DNA of 64,000 nucleotides from Flavobacterium ranwuense (GCF_004349315.1 NZ_SMLH01000002.1:124001-188000); one strand, 5' to 3'. Shown: positions 34,700 to 44,408, counted from the stretch's first letter. The notes: generated from the sequence alone by a model not told the origin. Numbers and translations: made by a program.

Positions 34700-34903
34700 A
34701 TGAGTGTCATCTATTTATTAATCTCCATCAGTATTCTGGTTGCAATCGTTTTTTTTATAGCTTTTATAAGAGCTGTTAAAAAAGGTCAATATGACGACGA
34801 TTATACACCATCGGTGCGAATGCTTTTTGACGATGAGTTAATTCAGTCAAAAATTGAAAAACCTAAAGAGGAAAGTTCAGCAATTTTAAACCTTAAATCT
34901 TAG
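34700..34903 (+). CDS. ccoS: cbb3 oxidase assembly protein CcoS
   Basis: The 67-residue protein has one N-terminal transmembrane helix (YLLISISILVAIVFFIAFI), then a short acidic cytosolic tail with GQYDD-Y-TPSVRMLFDDE, the CcoS signature region. It helps insert cofactors in cbb3 oxidase. 28 nt before the ccoNO gene. Confidence 0.92.
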   Translation: MSVIYLLISISILVAIVFFIAFIRAVKKGQYDDDYTPSVRMLFDDELIQSKIEKPKEESSAILNLKS

Positions 34904-34931
34904 ACTTTTAAATAAAAAACAAATTTTAATT

Positions 34932-37115
34932 ATGGAAATGCAGCAGTTTTATTATGACAACAAAATTGTAAAGAAATTCATTTATGCGACCATTGTTTTT
35001 GGGGTAGTAGGAATGTTAGTAGGGCTTACATTGGCCTTTATGTTTCTTTTTCCCAATTTAACCGATGGAATTTCGTGGTTGAGTTTTGGTAGGTTGAGAC
35101 CTTTACATACCAATGCAGTTGTTTTTGCTTTTATAGGAAATGCCATGTTTGCCGGTATTTATTACTCTTTGCAAAGATTGTTAAAAGCCAGAATGTACAA
35201 TGATTTTTTAAGCAATCTGAATTTTTGGGGTTGGCAGTTAATTATTGTTGCTGCTGCTATTTCATTGCCAATGGGCTACACTTCTTCTAAAGAATATGCT
35301 GAATTAGAATGGCCAATAGATATTGCATTAACGTTAATTTGGGTCGTTTTTGGTATCAATATGATTGGAACCATGATAAAAAGACGAGAACGTCATTTAT
35401 ATGTAGCGATTTGGTTTTACTTGGCAACTTTTATTACCGTTGCAGTTTTACATATTTTTAATAGTTTAGCCTTGCCGGTTTCACTAATGAAAAGCTATTC
35501 TGTTTATGCAGGAGTTCAGGATGCTTTAGTACAATGGTGGTATGGTCATAATGCCGTTGCTTTTTTCTTAACGACTCCCTTTTTAGGATTAATGTATTAT
35601 TTTGTTCCCAAAGCGGCGAATCGTCCGGTCTATTCATACCGCTTGTCGATTATCCATTTTTGGTCTTTAATTTTCTTGTATATCTGGGCAGGGCCACACC
35701 ATTTATTATATTCTGCATTGCCAAATTGGGCTCAGAATTTAGGAGTTGCTTTCTCTATAATGTTGTTAGCGCCTTCTTGGGGAGGTATGATAAACGGACT
35801 TTTAACCCTGCGTGGTGCTTGGGATAAAGTAAGAGTGGACCCCGTTTTAAAATTCTTTGTTGTAGCCATGACAGGTTATGGTATGGCTACTTTTGAAGGG
35901 CCAATGTTATCACTTAAAAATATAAATGCTATTGCGCATTATACCGATTGGATCGTTGCTCACGTTCACGTAGGGGCACTAGCCTGGAATGGTTTTCTAG
36001 CTTTCGGGATGATTTATTGGTTGATACCAAGAATGACTAAAAGTACCCTATACTCTATTAAATTGGCTAATTTCCATTTCTGGATTGGAACGTTAGGGAT
36101 TATACTTTATACGGTACCCATGTATCTTGCAGGTTTCTTACAGGCTTCAATGTGGAAACAATTTAACCCAGATGGAACTTTGACCTATGGTAATTTCCTT
36201 GAAACCGTAACTCAAATCATGCCTATGTATTGGATGAGAGCTATAGGAGGAACAATGTACCTAATAGGAATGCTTGTTTTGGTTTATAATATCATTCAAA
36301 CAGTACGAAAAGGGAATACTATCGAAGACGAATTAGCTCAAGCACCTGCCTTACAAGTAATCAGTACAGGAAGAATAAAAGGAGAAAAATTCCATCCTTG
36401 GTTAGAAAGAAAGCCGATTCAAATGGCAATTTTAGCAACAATAGCCATATTAATTGGTGGTATTATTCAAATTGTACCCACTATTATGGTAAAATCTAAT
36501 ATCCCTACAATAGCCAGTGTAAAACCCTATTCACCCCTGGAACTCGAAGGACGTGATTTATATATTCGCGAAGGTTGTGTAGGTTGTCACTCGCAATCGG
36601 TTCGTCCTTTTCGAAGTGAAGTAGAACGGTATGGACCACAAGCCAAAGCAGGTGAGTTTGTATACGATCATCCATTCCTTTGGGGTTCTAAACGTACCGG
36701 ACCCGATTTGTTACGAGTAGGAGGAAAATACAATGACAACTGGCATTTTAATCACATGTGGAATCCACAGAGTACTTCTACTGGCTCTATTATGCCCGGT
36801 TATAAATGGTTATTTGATAATGAAGCTTTGGATATTTCTTCATTACAGAAGAAAATGGAAGTCATGGCTACTCTTGGAGTGCCTTATAGCGAGGCCCAAA
36901 TTGCAAAGGGAGCTAAAGACTTAAGAGCACAGGCCATTCAAATTGAAGAAAGCTTGAAAAATGACCCAGATTTTGTATCGAGTTACAATGAAAGCAAAAA
37001 GAAAGCTGAAGCCAAAGGAGAAAAATTTGTACCGATGAATGAAAGAGAAATAGTTGCTTTAATTGCCTATATTCAAAGATTAGGGACTGATATAAAAGTA
37101 AAAGAGAATAAGTAA
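34932..37115 (+). CDS. ccoNO: cbb3 cytochrome c oxidase, fused subunits I and II (CcoNO)
   Basis: The 727-residue protein joins CcoN (about 1-475) and CcoO (about 495-727). CcoN shows 12 helices with the haem and CuB ligands (LHTNAVVFAFIGN, WWYGHNAVAF, WAGPHHLLYSALP, HYTDWIVAHVHVGALAWNG). CcoO has the ligand REGCVGCHSQSVRPF (CxxCH) and a late GSIMPGY methionine. It reduces oxygen to water with high affinity and conserves energy at the inner membrane. Separate ccoN and ccoO genes are usual in Proteobacteria; the fusion is common in Bacteroidota. Confidence 0.95.
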   Translation: MEMQQFYYDNKIVKKFIYATIVFGVVGMLVGLTLAFMFLFPNLTDGISWLSFGRLRPLHTNAVVFAFIGNAMFAGIYYSLQRLLKARMYNDFLSNLNFWGWQLIIVAAAISLPMGYTSSKEYAELEWPIDIALTLIWVVFGINMIGTMIKRRERHLYVAIWFYLATFITVAVLHIFNSLALPVSLMKSYSVYAGVQDALVQWWYGHNAVAFFLTTPFLGLMYYFVPKAANRPVYSYRLSIIHFWSLIFLYIWAGPHHLLYSALPNWAQNLGVAFSIMLLAPSWGGMINGLLTLRGAWDKVRVDPVLKFFVVAMTGYGMATFEGPMLSLKNINAIAHYTDWIVAHVHVGALAWNGFLAFGMIYWLIPRMTKSTLYSIKLANFHFWIGTLGIILYTVPMYLAGFLQASMWKQFNPDGTLTYGNFLETVTQIMPMYWMRAIGGTMYLIGMLVLVYNIIQTVRKGNTIEDELAQAPALQVISTGRIKGEKFHPWLERKPIQMAILATIAILIGGIIQIVPTIMVKSNIPTIASVKPYSPLELEGRDLYIREGCVGCHSQSVRPFRSEVERYGPQAKAGEFVYDHPFLWGSKRTGPDLLRVGGKYNDNWHFNHMWNPQSTSTGSIMPGYKWLFDNEALDISSLQKKMEVMATLGVPYSEAQIAKGAKDLRAQAIQIEESLKNDPDFVSSYNESKKKAEAKGEKFVPMNEREIVALIAYIQRLGTDIKVKENK

Positions 37116-37126
37116 AACTAATAATT

Positions 37127-37306
37127 ATGTTCGAACAAGTTAAACACAATTTAGAAACCATTGCAGGTATTGCCATTTTTCCAATCATTTCCTTGCTCAT
37201 TTTCTTCACCTTTTTTGTAGGACTTGGAGTTTGGGTCTTTTCTTATAAAAAAGATACAATCCAGGAAATGAGTCAAATTCCTTTGGATGATAATTGTATA
37301 GTATAA
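37127..37306 (+). CDS. ccoQ: cbb3 oxidase small subunit CcoQ/FixQ
   Basis: The 59-residue protein starts at ATG 37127, 11 nt after ccoNO, and ends 18 nt before ccoP. It has a single transmembrane helix (IAIFPIISLLIFFTFFVGLG) followed by a short charged tail (SYKKDTIQEMSQIPLDD), matching the size and topology of CcoQ, which stabilises the complex and its link to CcoP. Confidence 0.88.
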   Translation: MFEQVKHNLETIAGIAIFPIISLLIFFTFFVGLGVWVFSYKKDTIQEMSQIPLDDNCIV

Positions 37307-37324
37307 TTTTTAAAAAATTAGAAA

Positions 37325-38218
37325 ATGAAAAAATCAATCCCAGTATACGTTAGAGTTCCTCTTATTTTCTTTGCTGTATTCGGCGCAATGGAATATTTTA
37401 TTGACTCTGGAGATCGACCGGCTTTTATAAAATTCCCAATGGTTTCGCTCTTTTTATTTGTCTTTCTATTTCTTTTGATAGCGATAGAAATTACAATGAA
37501 TGCTATTGATAATGTGACTTATCAATTGTTGAGTGAGGAAGAGAAGCTTAAACAAGAAACCACCAGTTCGCTTAGTTGGAAAGAACAACAATGGTACAAA
37601 AACCTTAGGAGTAAGTTGACCAATGCTGATTCAGACGGTGACGAAGGGCAATTATTGTTAGACCATGATTATGACGGTATCAAGGAATTAGATAATAATT
37701 TACCGCCTTGGTGGGTATATTTGTTTTATGCTTGCGTAGTTTTTGCAGTCGTTTATATGGTTCGTTACGAAGTATTAGGAGCCGATAATCAAGAAATGGA
37801 ACTCAAAAACGAAATCGCTCAAGCTAAGATTGATGTTGCCGAGTATATGAAAACGGCTCCGGATCTAATGGATGAAAAAACGGTAACCTTATTAGCGGAG
37901 CCTACTGATTTGGCCGTGGGAAAAGAAGTTTTCACCACAAACTGTGCTGCCTGTCACAGAGCAGATGGTGGAGGACAAATTGGCCCCAACCTAACCGATA
38001 AAGAATGGGTTTTGGGTGGAGGAATTAAAAACTTGTTTCACACTATAAATAACGGGGGGCGTGATGGAAAAGGAATGATAGCCTGGAAAGGAACGCTAAA
38101 ACCAAAAGAAATTCAAAAAGTGGCGAGTTATATACTATCGCTGCAAGGAACCAATCCCGCAGACGCAAAAGTAGCCGAGGGAGAAGTTTGGATAGATGAA
38201 ACCAATTCTGGAAAATAA
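37325..38218 (+). CDS. ccoP: cbb3 oxidase cytochrome c subunit CcoP
   Basis: The 297-residue protein has two N-terminal transmembrane segments (about 11-27 and 35-58), an Asp-rich loop resembling an EF-hand pair (DSDGDEGQ, DHDYDGIKELD, about 100-124), a third transmembrane segment after the NNLPPWW motif, and one periplasmic cytochrome c with CAACH (about 212-216). Proteobacterial CcoP has two haem domains; this short form with one CxxCH is the Bacteroidota type. A terminator follows. Confidence 0.93.
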   Translation: MKKSIPVYVRVPLIFFAVFGAMEYFIDSGDRPAFIKFPMVSLFLFVFLFLLIAIEITMNAIDNVTYQLLSEEEKLKQETTSSLSWKEQQWYKNLRSKLTNADSDGDEGQLLLDHDYDGIKELDNNLPPWWVYLFYACVVFAVVYMVRYEVLGADNQEMELKNEIAQAKIDVAEYMKTAPDLMDEKTVTLLAEPTDLAVGKEVFTTNCAACHRADGGGQIGPNLTDKEWVLGGGIKNLFHTINNGGRDGKGMIAWKGTLKPKEIQKVASYILSLQGTNPADAKVAEGEVWIDETNSGK

Positions 38219-38234
38219 AAAATTAGATACCACT

Positions 38235-38274
38235 AAACGATGTCAAAGTTAGCAACCGAGACATCGTTTTTTTT
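38235..38274 (+). terminator. Terminator after ccoP
   Basis: 10-nt stem AAACGATGTC/GACATCGTTT with a 15-nt loop and eight T after the stem base. Confidence 0.8.
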
Positions 38275-38301
38275 AGATTAAAATTGTAAAAGAGCAAAAA
38301 A

Positions 38302-39738
38302 ATGGCAAAGATACCAAACGAAGCTTTTAGTCCCGATAGCTCCTATCGTGATACCATTGGGACAATTGATGAGGAAGGAAATAGAAAGTATATTTATCCC
38401 AAAAAGCCATCGGGTAAATTTTATGACTACAGAAAATGGGTGAGTTATTTTCTATTAATCATTCTGATAGTCAATCCATTTATCAAAATCAATGGCAATC
38501 AATTTATGATGTTCAACATAATAGAACGTCGTTTTAATATATTTAGTTTCCCTTTTTGGCCCCAAGATTTTTATCTTTTTGTACTATTTATGGTCATTGG
38601 GGTGGTTTTTGTCATTCTTTTTACGGTCATTTTTGGTCGTATTTTTTGCGGATGGGTTTGTCCACAAACTATTTTTATGGAAATGGTCTTTCGAAGAATT
38701 GAGTATTGGATTGAAGGAGATCGTGGTGCTCAAATTCGCCTAGAAAAACAAGAATGGAATGCCGAAAAAATCAGAAAAAAAACATCTAAATGGGCTATTT
38801 TTCTATTAATTTCCTTTCTAATTGCCAATGTTTTCTTAGCTTATATTATAGGAAGTGATGATTTGTTCCAAATGATCAAAGATGGGCCAGGAAATCATGC
38901 CCGTACTCTTATGGCGTTATTAATTTTTACAGGTGTTTTTTATTTTATTTTTAGTTGGTTTAGAGAACAAGTTTGCATAATCGCCTGCCCCTACGGAAGA
39001 TTGCAAGGCGTATTATTAGATAAAAAATCGATAAATGTAGCTTACGATTTTGTTCGCGGAGAGAAAGAAGTCGGAAGAGCTAAATTTAATAAACAAGAAG
39101 ATAGAGCAGCCGCCGGAAAAGGAGATTGTATCGACTGCAAGCAATGTGTAAACGTTTGCCCAACGGGAATTGACATTCGCAACGGAGTACAGCTGGAATG
39201 CATTAATTGTACCGCTTGTATTGACGAATGCGATACCATAATGGAGGGTGTAGGATTGCCAAAAGGACTTATTCGTTACGCTTCTGAAGATGAAATTGAG
39301 AAAAAAATCAAGTTCAAGTTCACGGCAAGAATGAAAGGGTACTCAGCGGTATTAATTATTTTAACAGGGATTCTAATAGGGTTATTGTTTTTGCGTAACG
39401 ATGTAGAAGCAAGTATTTTGAGATTACCCGGGCAACTGTTTCAGCACAAAGGGGATAACATCAGTAATATTTATACTTTTAAAATCATCAATAAAACGAA
39501 CAACAATTTTAATGATATTCATTTCAAATTAGTTGGTATTAAAGGAACTTTAAAAGTTGTAGGAAAACAAGATTTCAAAGTACCTCAACTAGGGATGAAT
39601 GGAGGAACTTTGTTTATAGAAATTAATAAGAATTTATTGGAAAGCGATAAAACAAAATTAATAATTGATGTGTATAACGGAAATGAAAAAATAGAAACCG
39701 GCACGACGAGTTTTTTGAGTCCGAGAAGTTTTGATTAA
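38302..39738 (+). CDS. ccoG: cbb3 oxidase accessory ferredoxin CcoG
   Basis: The 478-residue membrane protein has about five transmembrane segments, a CGWVCPQ motif, CIIACPYGRLQG, and two [4Fe-4S] motifs (CIDCKQCVNVCP and CINCTACIDEC), then a C-terminal periplasmic Ig-like domain. CcoG reduces Cu(II) to Cu(I) for cbb3 assembly. It follows ccoP past a terminator, so its own level may be lower. Confidence 0.94.
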   Translation: MAKIPNEAFSPDSSYRDTIGTIDEEGNRKYIYPKKPSGKFYDYRKWVSYFLLIILIVNPFIKINGNQFMMFNIIERRFNIFSFPFWPQDFYLFVLFMVIGVVFVILFTVIFGRIFCGWVCPQTIFMEMVFRRIEYWIEGDRGAQIRLEKQEWNAEKIRKKTSKWAIFLLISFLIANVFLAYIIGSDDLFQMIKDGPGNHARTLMALLIFTGVFYFIFSWFREQVCIIACPYGRLQGVLLDKKSINVAYDFVRGEKEVGRAKFNKQEDRAAAGKGDCIDCKQCVNVCPTGIDIRNGVQLECINCTACIDECDTIMEGVGLPKGLIRYASEDEIEKKIKFKFTARMKGYSAVLIILTGILIGLLFLRNDVEASILRLPGQLFQHKGDNISNIYTFKIINKTNNNFNDIHFKLVGIKGTLKVVGKQDFKVPQLGMNGGTLFIEINKNLLESDKTKLIIDVYNGNEKIETGTTSFLSPRSFD

Positions 39739-39778
39739 TACGTTAAGTTTCAGGATTAAAATATTTAAATAAAACAAT

Positions 39779-40228
39779 ATGAAAATTAATTGGGGTACCG
39801 GAATTGTTATTGCTTTTGGCTTGTTTATAACGTTTATTTTATATTTTGTTATCAAAGTACAATCAGATTCAAAATATGACAATGAGTTAGTTGTGGAAGA
39901 ATATTACAAACATGATGTTCATTTTCAAGAGGAAATGGAGAGAACTCAAAACGCATACGATTTGGGTGAAAAACCAGTGATAACATCTACTTCAGAAGGA
40001 GTTACAATTGTATTTCCTGATATATTTGACCCAAATAATATTAAAGGAAAAGTGTCCCTTTATAGACCGTCTAACAAAAAATTAGATTTCGAAATTCCGA
40101 TTTCGCTGTCTAATGCTACTTTGCTCATACCTAAAAAAAGTTTGCTAGGCGGTCATTGGGACATTAATATGGAATGGCAATATGAGGGAAAGTCCTATCT
40201 GACCAAAGAAAAAATTTATATTAATTAG
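39779..40228 (+). CDS. ccoH: FixH/CcoH family protein
   Basis: The 149-residue protein has one N-terminal transmembrane helix (GTGIVIAFGLFITFILYFV), then a YYKHDVHFQEE segment and a FixH beta domain ending in GGHWDINMEWQYEGKSY. FixH helps cbb3 assembly. It lies 40 nt after ccoG. Confidence 0.9.
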   Translation: MKINWGTGIVIAFGLFITFILYFVIKVQSDSKYDNELVVEEYYKHDVHFQEEMERTQNAYDLGEKPVITSTSEGVTIVFPDIFDPNNIKGKVSLYRPSNKKLDFEIPISLSNATLLIPKKSLLGGHWDINMEWQYEGKSYLTKEKIYIN

Positions 40229-40309
40229 GGGGAAATCATGAGTTAAATGTTATGAGTTTGATATAGCACATAACAAGATAGGCCTTAACCCCAATAATCC
40301 ATACCTAAA

Positions 40310-41011
40310 ATGCTTTACACAGCTTTTATTTTCGGTTTGATCAGTAGTTTTCACTGTATTGGTATGTGTGGTCCCATTGCTATGATGTTACCAGTGGATA
40401 GAAATAATTCCACAAAAAAAGTCTTTCAAATTTCCACCTATCATTTAGGAAGATTGACCGCTTATGCCACTATTGGCTTTGTTTTTGGCTTGCTTGGGAA
40501 AGGTTTTTTTATGGCTGGAATTCAACAGAAATTGTCCCTGTTTATTGGTATTGCAATGATAGTGATCGTCTTGGTTCCCGAAAAAGTTTTTGCCCAACAC
40601 AATTTCTCGAAACCCATTTTCAAATTGATTTCTAAAATAAAAACAGCTTTAGGAAGCGAGTTTAAAAACAAGAGTTACAAATCGATATTTACAATTGGGT
40701 TGCTCAACGGATTTTTACCTTGCGGAATGGTTTATGTAGCTTTGTTCGGTGCAATAGCGATGCAAAGTGCAAGTTTTGGAATTTTGTACATGATCTTATT
40801 CGGGTTAGGAACAGTTCCCATGATGACTAGCGTCGTTTATATTAATTCTTTTTTGACTGCTCCCATTCGAAATAAAATCCAGAAGGTAATTCCTTATGTG
40901 GCTGTTGTCATCGGAATATTGTTTGTTTTAAGGGGGTTAGGATTAGGAATTCCATATGTTTCCCCATCAAATATGAGTTTGTTTGTACAAGAACAACCGA
41001 CTTGCCATTAA
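40310..41011 (+). CDS. SafE/TauE-like membrane protein of the cco cluster
   Basis: The 233-residue protein has six transmembrane segments and the family motifs GLISSFHCIGMCGP at the N-terminus and GLLNGFLPCGMVYVAL in the middle, each with Cys near the membrane face. This H-type (UreH/DsbD-like) group regularly follows ccoGH and is thought to act in copper or thiol handling for cbb3 assembly; sulfite export is not implied. Last gene of the cco run. Confidence 0.85.
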   Translation: MLYTAFIFGLISSFHCIGMCGPIAMMLPVDRNNSTKKVFQISTYHLGRLTAYATIGFVFGLLGKGFFMAGIQQKLSLFIGIAMIVIVLVPEKVFAQHNFSKPIFKLISKIKTALGSEFKNKSYKSIFTIGLLNGFLPCGMVYVALFGAIAMQSASFGILYMILFGLGTVPMMTSVVYINSFLTAPIRNKIQKVIPYVAVVIGILFVLRGLGLGIPYVSPSNMSLFVQEQPTCH

Positions 41012-41075
41012 TTTTTGAATTAGATTTTTTAGAGAAAGGAATTAAAAAGAAAAGCATGACGAAATAGTAGGACAA

Positions 41076-41109
41076 ACGCTTTACACATACGCTTTACACA
41101 TACGCTTTA
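41076..41109. repeat. 13-bp tandem repeat
   Basis: Two exact units ACGCTTTACACAT and a partial third in front of the long hairpin, between the convergent cco and hemN genes. Confidence 0.7.
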
Positions 41110-41120
41110 AAAGCGCAGAC

Positions 41121-41171
41121 ACAAATTCCACTAATTTACACAATTAATCTGTGTAAATTAGTGGAATTTGT
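41121..41171. repeat. Long perfect inverted repeat (22-bp arms)
   Basis: Arms 41121-41142 and 41150-41171 (core CACTAATTTACACA and its complement) are perfectly complementary around a 7-nt loop. There is no clear T-run, so it may be a dispersed REP-like repeat that also serves as a 3' end for the two convergent units. Confidence 0.7.
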
Positions 41172-41267
41172 ATTAATAAAAGTCAACTCAATCTTTTTTG
41201 ATGTGTAAATTAAGTTTAAATTGTTTGCCTGGTTCTTAAAGGCTTGCTATTCAGTTTTTATTGTATG

Positions 41268-42632
41268 CTAAATCGTCATTGAAAACAATTCCGTTTCCGG
41301 TGCTTTTCTTTTTAAACGCAAGTCAAATGCCATACAGATGTTGCGAACGTAAGGTTTTCCCGCTTCGGTAACATGAAGACTGTCTTTTGAAATGGCAAGA
41401 AATCCATCTTTCTCCATTTCTTTCAATTGGAGTAAAATTTCGGGTATTTCTTCTAAATAATTGGATTCATCACTCCAAGATGTTTCAAATTGACACATTA
41501 AATTTAGAATGTGTTTTCTAATGATAAGGTCTTCACAGGTCAATGCATGGCCTCTGAAAATGGGTAATTCGTCATTCGCAATCAATTCGTAATAGTCTTC
41601 CAGTTTTTTTACATTTTGAGAAAAACTATACCAACTGTCACTGATGGACGAAACCCCTAATCCAATCATCAATTGAGTTTTTGAGGAACTGTAACCCATG
41701 AAATTTCGGTGTAATTTCCCGTTTTCGTAAGCCTCGTACAAGCTATCATTTTTTAATGCAAAATGATCCATTCCAATTTCATGGTAACCATTTTTATGCA
41801 ATAATTTTTTTCCTATTTCATACAAGATTCGTTTCTTTTCATCTTTCGGAATGTCATCATCCTTAAAACCACGTTGTCCATTACCCTTTATCCACGGAAC
41901 ATGCGCATAGCTATAAAATGCCAATCGATCTGGTAGTAATGATTTTGTTTTTTCAATAGTATCTACTACATCTTTAATTTCCTGAAAAGGTAATCCAAAA
42001 ATAATATCATGTCCAATGGAAGTATAACCAATTTCCCTAGCCCAAAAAGTAACTTTTGCCACATTATGAAAAGGCTGTTCCCTATGAATAGCTTTTTGCA
42101 CTTTTTCAGAATAATCCTGAACGCCAAAACTCACTCTTCTAAAGCCTAAATCATATAATTTTTGTAAATGCTGATAAGATGTATTGTTAGGGTGCCCTTC
42201 AAAACTAAATTCATAATTTTTAGCTTTAATGGCATGTGAAAAAATACCGTTTATTAAATCTCCTAAATTTTCAGTAGAAAAAAAGGTCGGAGTACCACCA
42301 CCCAAATGAATTTCTTTTATGATAGGTTTTTCTTCAAGAATTTGGCAATACAAAGCCCATTCTTTTAAAACTGCCTCAATATAGGGGCTTTCTACACTGT
42401 GATTTTTAGTAATACGCTTATTGCAACCACAAAATGTACATAAGCTTTCGCAAAAAGGTAAATGAATGTAAAGGCTAATTCCTTCCGAAGTATTACTTTC
42501 TTTAAATGATTTCCTTAATGTACGTGCCCAAATTTCATACGAAAAATTAGTTTCATCCCAGTAAGGAACCGTTGGATAGCTCGTATATCTAGGACCCGGG
42601 ACATTGTATTTTTGAATTAAGGAATTCTTCAT
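41268..42632 (-). CDS. hemN: Oxygen-independent coproporphyrinogen III dehydrogenase
   Basis: The 454-residue radical-SAM protein has YTSYPTVPYW at the N-terminus and the HemN-specific cluster motif CESLCTFCGCNK (CxxxCxxCxC). LGGGTPTFF and SFGVQDYSEKVQKAIHR are also present. It decarboxylates coproporphyrinogen III for haem synthesis without oxygen, matching the haem demand of the cytochromes here. Controlled by its own FNR-type promoter. Confidence 0.95.
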   Translation of the reverse strand: MKNSLIQKYNVPGPRYTSYPTVPYWDETNFSYEIWARTLRKSFKESNTSEGISLYIHLPFCESLCTFCGCNKRITKNHSVESPYIEAVLKEWALYCQILEEKPIIKEIHLGGGTPTFFSTENLGDLINGIFSHAIKAKNYEFSFEGHPNNTSYQHLQKLYDLGFRRVSFGVQDYSEKVQKAIHREQPFHNVAKVTFWAREIGYTSIGHDIIFGLPFQEIKDVVDTIEKTKSLLPDRLAFYSYAHVPWIKGNGQRGFKDDDIPKDEKKRILYEIGKKLLHKNGYHEIGMDHFALKNDSLYEAYENGKLHRNFMGYSSSKTQLMIGLGVSSISDSWYSFSQNVKKLEDYYELIANDELPIFRGHALTCEDLIIRKHILNLMCQFETSWSDESNYLEEIPEILLQLKEMEKDGFLAISKDSLHVTEAGKPYVRNICMAFDLRLKRKAPETELFSMTI

Positions 42633-42654
42633 GGTAAAGACATTTATCGTTAAT

Positions 42655-42698
42655 CAAAAGTACTATTAGTCCAAAACATTTAAAATGATAATTATCAT
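42655..42698 (-). promoter_or_regulatory. FNR-type promoter of hemN
   Basis: Perfect palindrome ATGATAATTATCAT (42685-42698) and a perfect minus-strand TACTTTTG ending at 42655 (36.5 bp). Inferred leader of about 18 nt. Confidence 0.8.
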
Positions 42699-42915
42699 AT
42701 TAGAATGTATTCAAAAAAAAAGACTGTCTTTTGGGACAGCATCTTTCAGTGTATAATTACTAGTTAAAAGAAATACAATCTTCAATAATTTGTACTCATT
42801 TTCGATATAATTACCAGGCAATTTCGCCTCAACTTGTATATATGTGCCATTCTATCAAAATGATGGTTTACACCATAATAGGTTTTTTTTTATGTAGATA
42901 TAAGATTACTTTTGA

Positions 42916-43350
42916 TTAATACCTCAAAAAAGTATCTCCTGATTTTATTCCCATTGCTAATTCTTCCAGATTGGTATTTTCGAGCATGAATGCCAATTCA
43001 TTTCTGATGGCCTTAAATTTTTCGTGAACTGGACAAGGATGATCTTCAGAACAGTAACTTAAGCCCAGACCGCAACCGGTAAAAACGCGATCTCCATCTA
43101 ATGCCGTTACAATTTGGGATAGTTTTATTTGGCTCATGGTTTCTTTTGGGATTTCAAATCCGCCACCAACACCTTTAATAGAATGGATAATATTATTCTT
43201 GGATAGTATTTGTAAAATTTTGGCCGTAAAAGCCTCGGGAGAATCTATTTTTTTAGCAATATCCCTAAGTCCAACTCTATTATTTTGATAGGATTCTGAT
43301 GCTATAAAAATGGTGGCTCGGATTCCGTATTCACAGGTTTTAGAAAACAT
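42916..43350 (-). CDS. Rrf2 family regulator with three cysteines (NsrR/IscR-like)
   Basis: The 144-residue protein has an N-terminal winged helix (EYGIRATIFIASE, SPEAFTAKILQILSK) and a cluster loop CGLGLSYCSEDHPC (three Cys, about residues 91-104), as in NsrR and IscR, which bind a [4Fe-4S] or [2Fe-2S] cluster. Because it neighbours hemerythrin, ric and nor genes, an NO-responsive NsrR-like role is likelier than IscR, but this is inference. It ends the minus-strand run that begins with ric. Confidence 0.88.
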   Translation of the reverse strand: MFSKTCEYGIRATIFIASESYQNNRVGLRDIAKKIDSPEAFTAKILQILSKNNIIHSIKGVGGGFEIPKETMSQIKLSQIVTALDGDRVFTGCGLGLSYCSEDHPCPVHEKFKAIRNELAFMLENTNLEELAMGIKSGDTFLRY

Positions 43351-43427
43351 AGTTGTTTTTTTACAAATTTATAGAAATAAGTGCTATTCCTTTTGAATAT
43401 TTTTTATTCTTTGGGTTGACCGTTTTT

Positions 43428-43892
43428 TTATTTCCAAAAAAGATCATCGTTCTTCTCTGTAAAAGATTCGTCGGTATGAATTTCTTTAATTTTAGCCAAT
43501 TGGTTTTCGGTGGCTATTTTTTGAATCTCAACAAATAAAATGCGTTCCTCAAAACGAATGTGTGCTTCCAATTCTTCTTCAATGAGTCCTAAAGCTTTTT
43601 CTACATCGGAAGTTTGCTTGAATAAGCGTTTCAAACGACGATGTTCTGTCAACGCTCGTTTTATGAGTTCATTTTCTGCTCCTAAAAGGGGAAATACGTG
43701 TTTTTCTTCCAATTCGAAATGGGGTTTTAAATGCGTTTTAAAAAACCAGTCCGAATATTTTTTGATGCGATCGGGTTCAATTTGCTTCGAAAAACCGGTT
43801 CGTATTTTCCAACACAATTGCAAACCATGATGATGATCGTGGCTTAAAGGTTGTAACTCCGGAGCTCTTTTTAATGGCTTATTTGAAATCAT
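43428..43892 (-). CDS. Hemerythrin-domain protein
   Basis: The 154-residue cytosolic protein has a hemerythrin-like four-helix bundle with di-iron ligand candidates PLSHDHHHGLQL, HFELEEKHVFP, TEHRRLK and LEAHIRFEERILF. Such proteins bind oxygen, NO or help with iron-sulfur repair. It lies between the Rrf2 regulator and the CopD-like gene on the same strand, in an NO-related context. The C-terminal about 20 residues are variable. Confidence 0.85.
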   Translation of the reverse strand: MISNKPLKRAPELQPLSHDHHHGLQLCWKIRTGFSKQIEPDRIKKYSDWFFKTHLKPHFELEEKHVFPLLGAENELIKRALTEHRRLKRLFKQTSDVEKALGLIEEELEAHIRFEERILFVEIQKIATENQLAKIKEIHTDESFTEKNDDLFWK

Positions 43893-43903
43893 AATATATA
43901 AAT

Positions 43904-44353
43904 TTAAAACCCGCCAAAACGGATGTAAGAGCCAAAAATGAGCAACAATACACCAATTATCGTAACTGATAGTATGTGAAAAGCCATTTCAGGCAACTTG
44001 TCTGGATTATTTTTAAGTTTGGGAATTACTCTAAATTGTGCGCTCAAGGCAAAAAGTACGGTTAACAAAAGTAAAAGTAATTTTGTGGAAACCACTTTCT
44101 CGAAAGGAGTGGTAAACTGGAACCAATATTCGATGCTAACGCCATATTTATAAGCCATTAAAATACCCGTAATGACCAGTAAAACCAAAGCCGTCATTCC
44201 TACGGGTTCATACTTCTTTTCGTAATTTAAAATGATGCTTGGGTCTTTTTCTTTAAGGGCTTGAGGCAAATGACCAAAGATTAACAACAAATGCCCGCCT
44301 ACCCAAACTGTGGCACTTAAAAGATGGATAATTAGCAAAAAATGATGGTTCAT
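43904..44353 (-). CDS. CopD-like four-helix membrane protein
   Basis: The 149-residue protein has four transmembrane segments, with histidines at the N-terminus (MNHHFLLIIHLLSATVWVGGHLLL) in a pattern like CopD/DUF2214-type haem or copper-binding membrane proteins. No cysteines. It starts 55 nt after nrdG and precedes the hemerythrin gene by 11 nt, so it is co-transcribed. Function not proven; possibly a cytochrome b-like or copper-related membrane protein. Confidence 0.7.
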   Translation of the reverse strand: MNHHFLLIIHLLSATVWVGGHLLLIFGHLPQALKEKDPSIILNYEKKYEPVGMTALVLLVITGILMAYKYGVSIEYWFQFTTPFEKVVSTKLLLLLLTVLFALSAQFRVIPKLKNNPDKLPEMAFHILSVTIIGVLLLIFGSYIRFGGF

Positions 44354-44408
44354 GTAAAATTTTATTTGTTTTTAAAGATACGCTTTTGTCAGCAACTCAA
44401 CTTTAGAA

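Noticed and set aside
41076..41109. CRISPR-like repeat
   Set aside because: Only two full 13-nt units without spacers; a simple tandem duplication.
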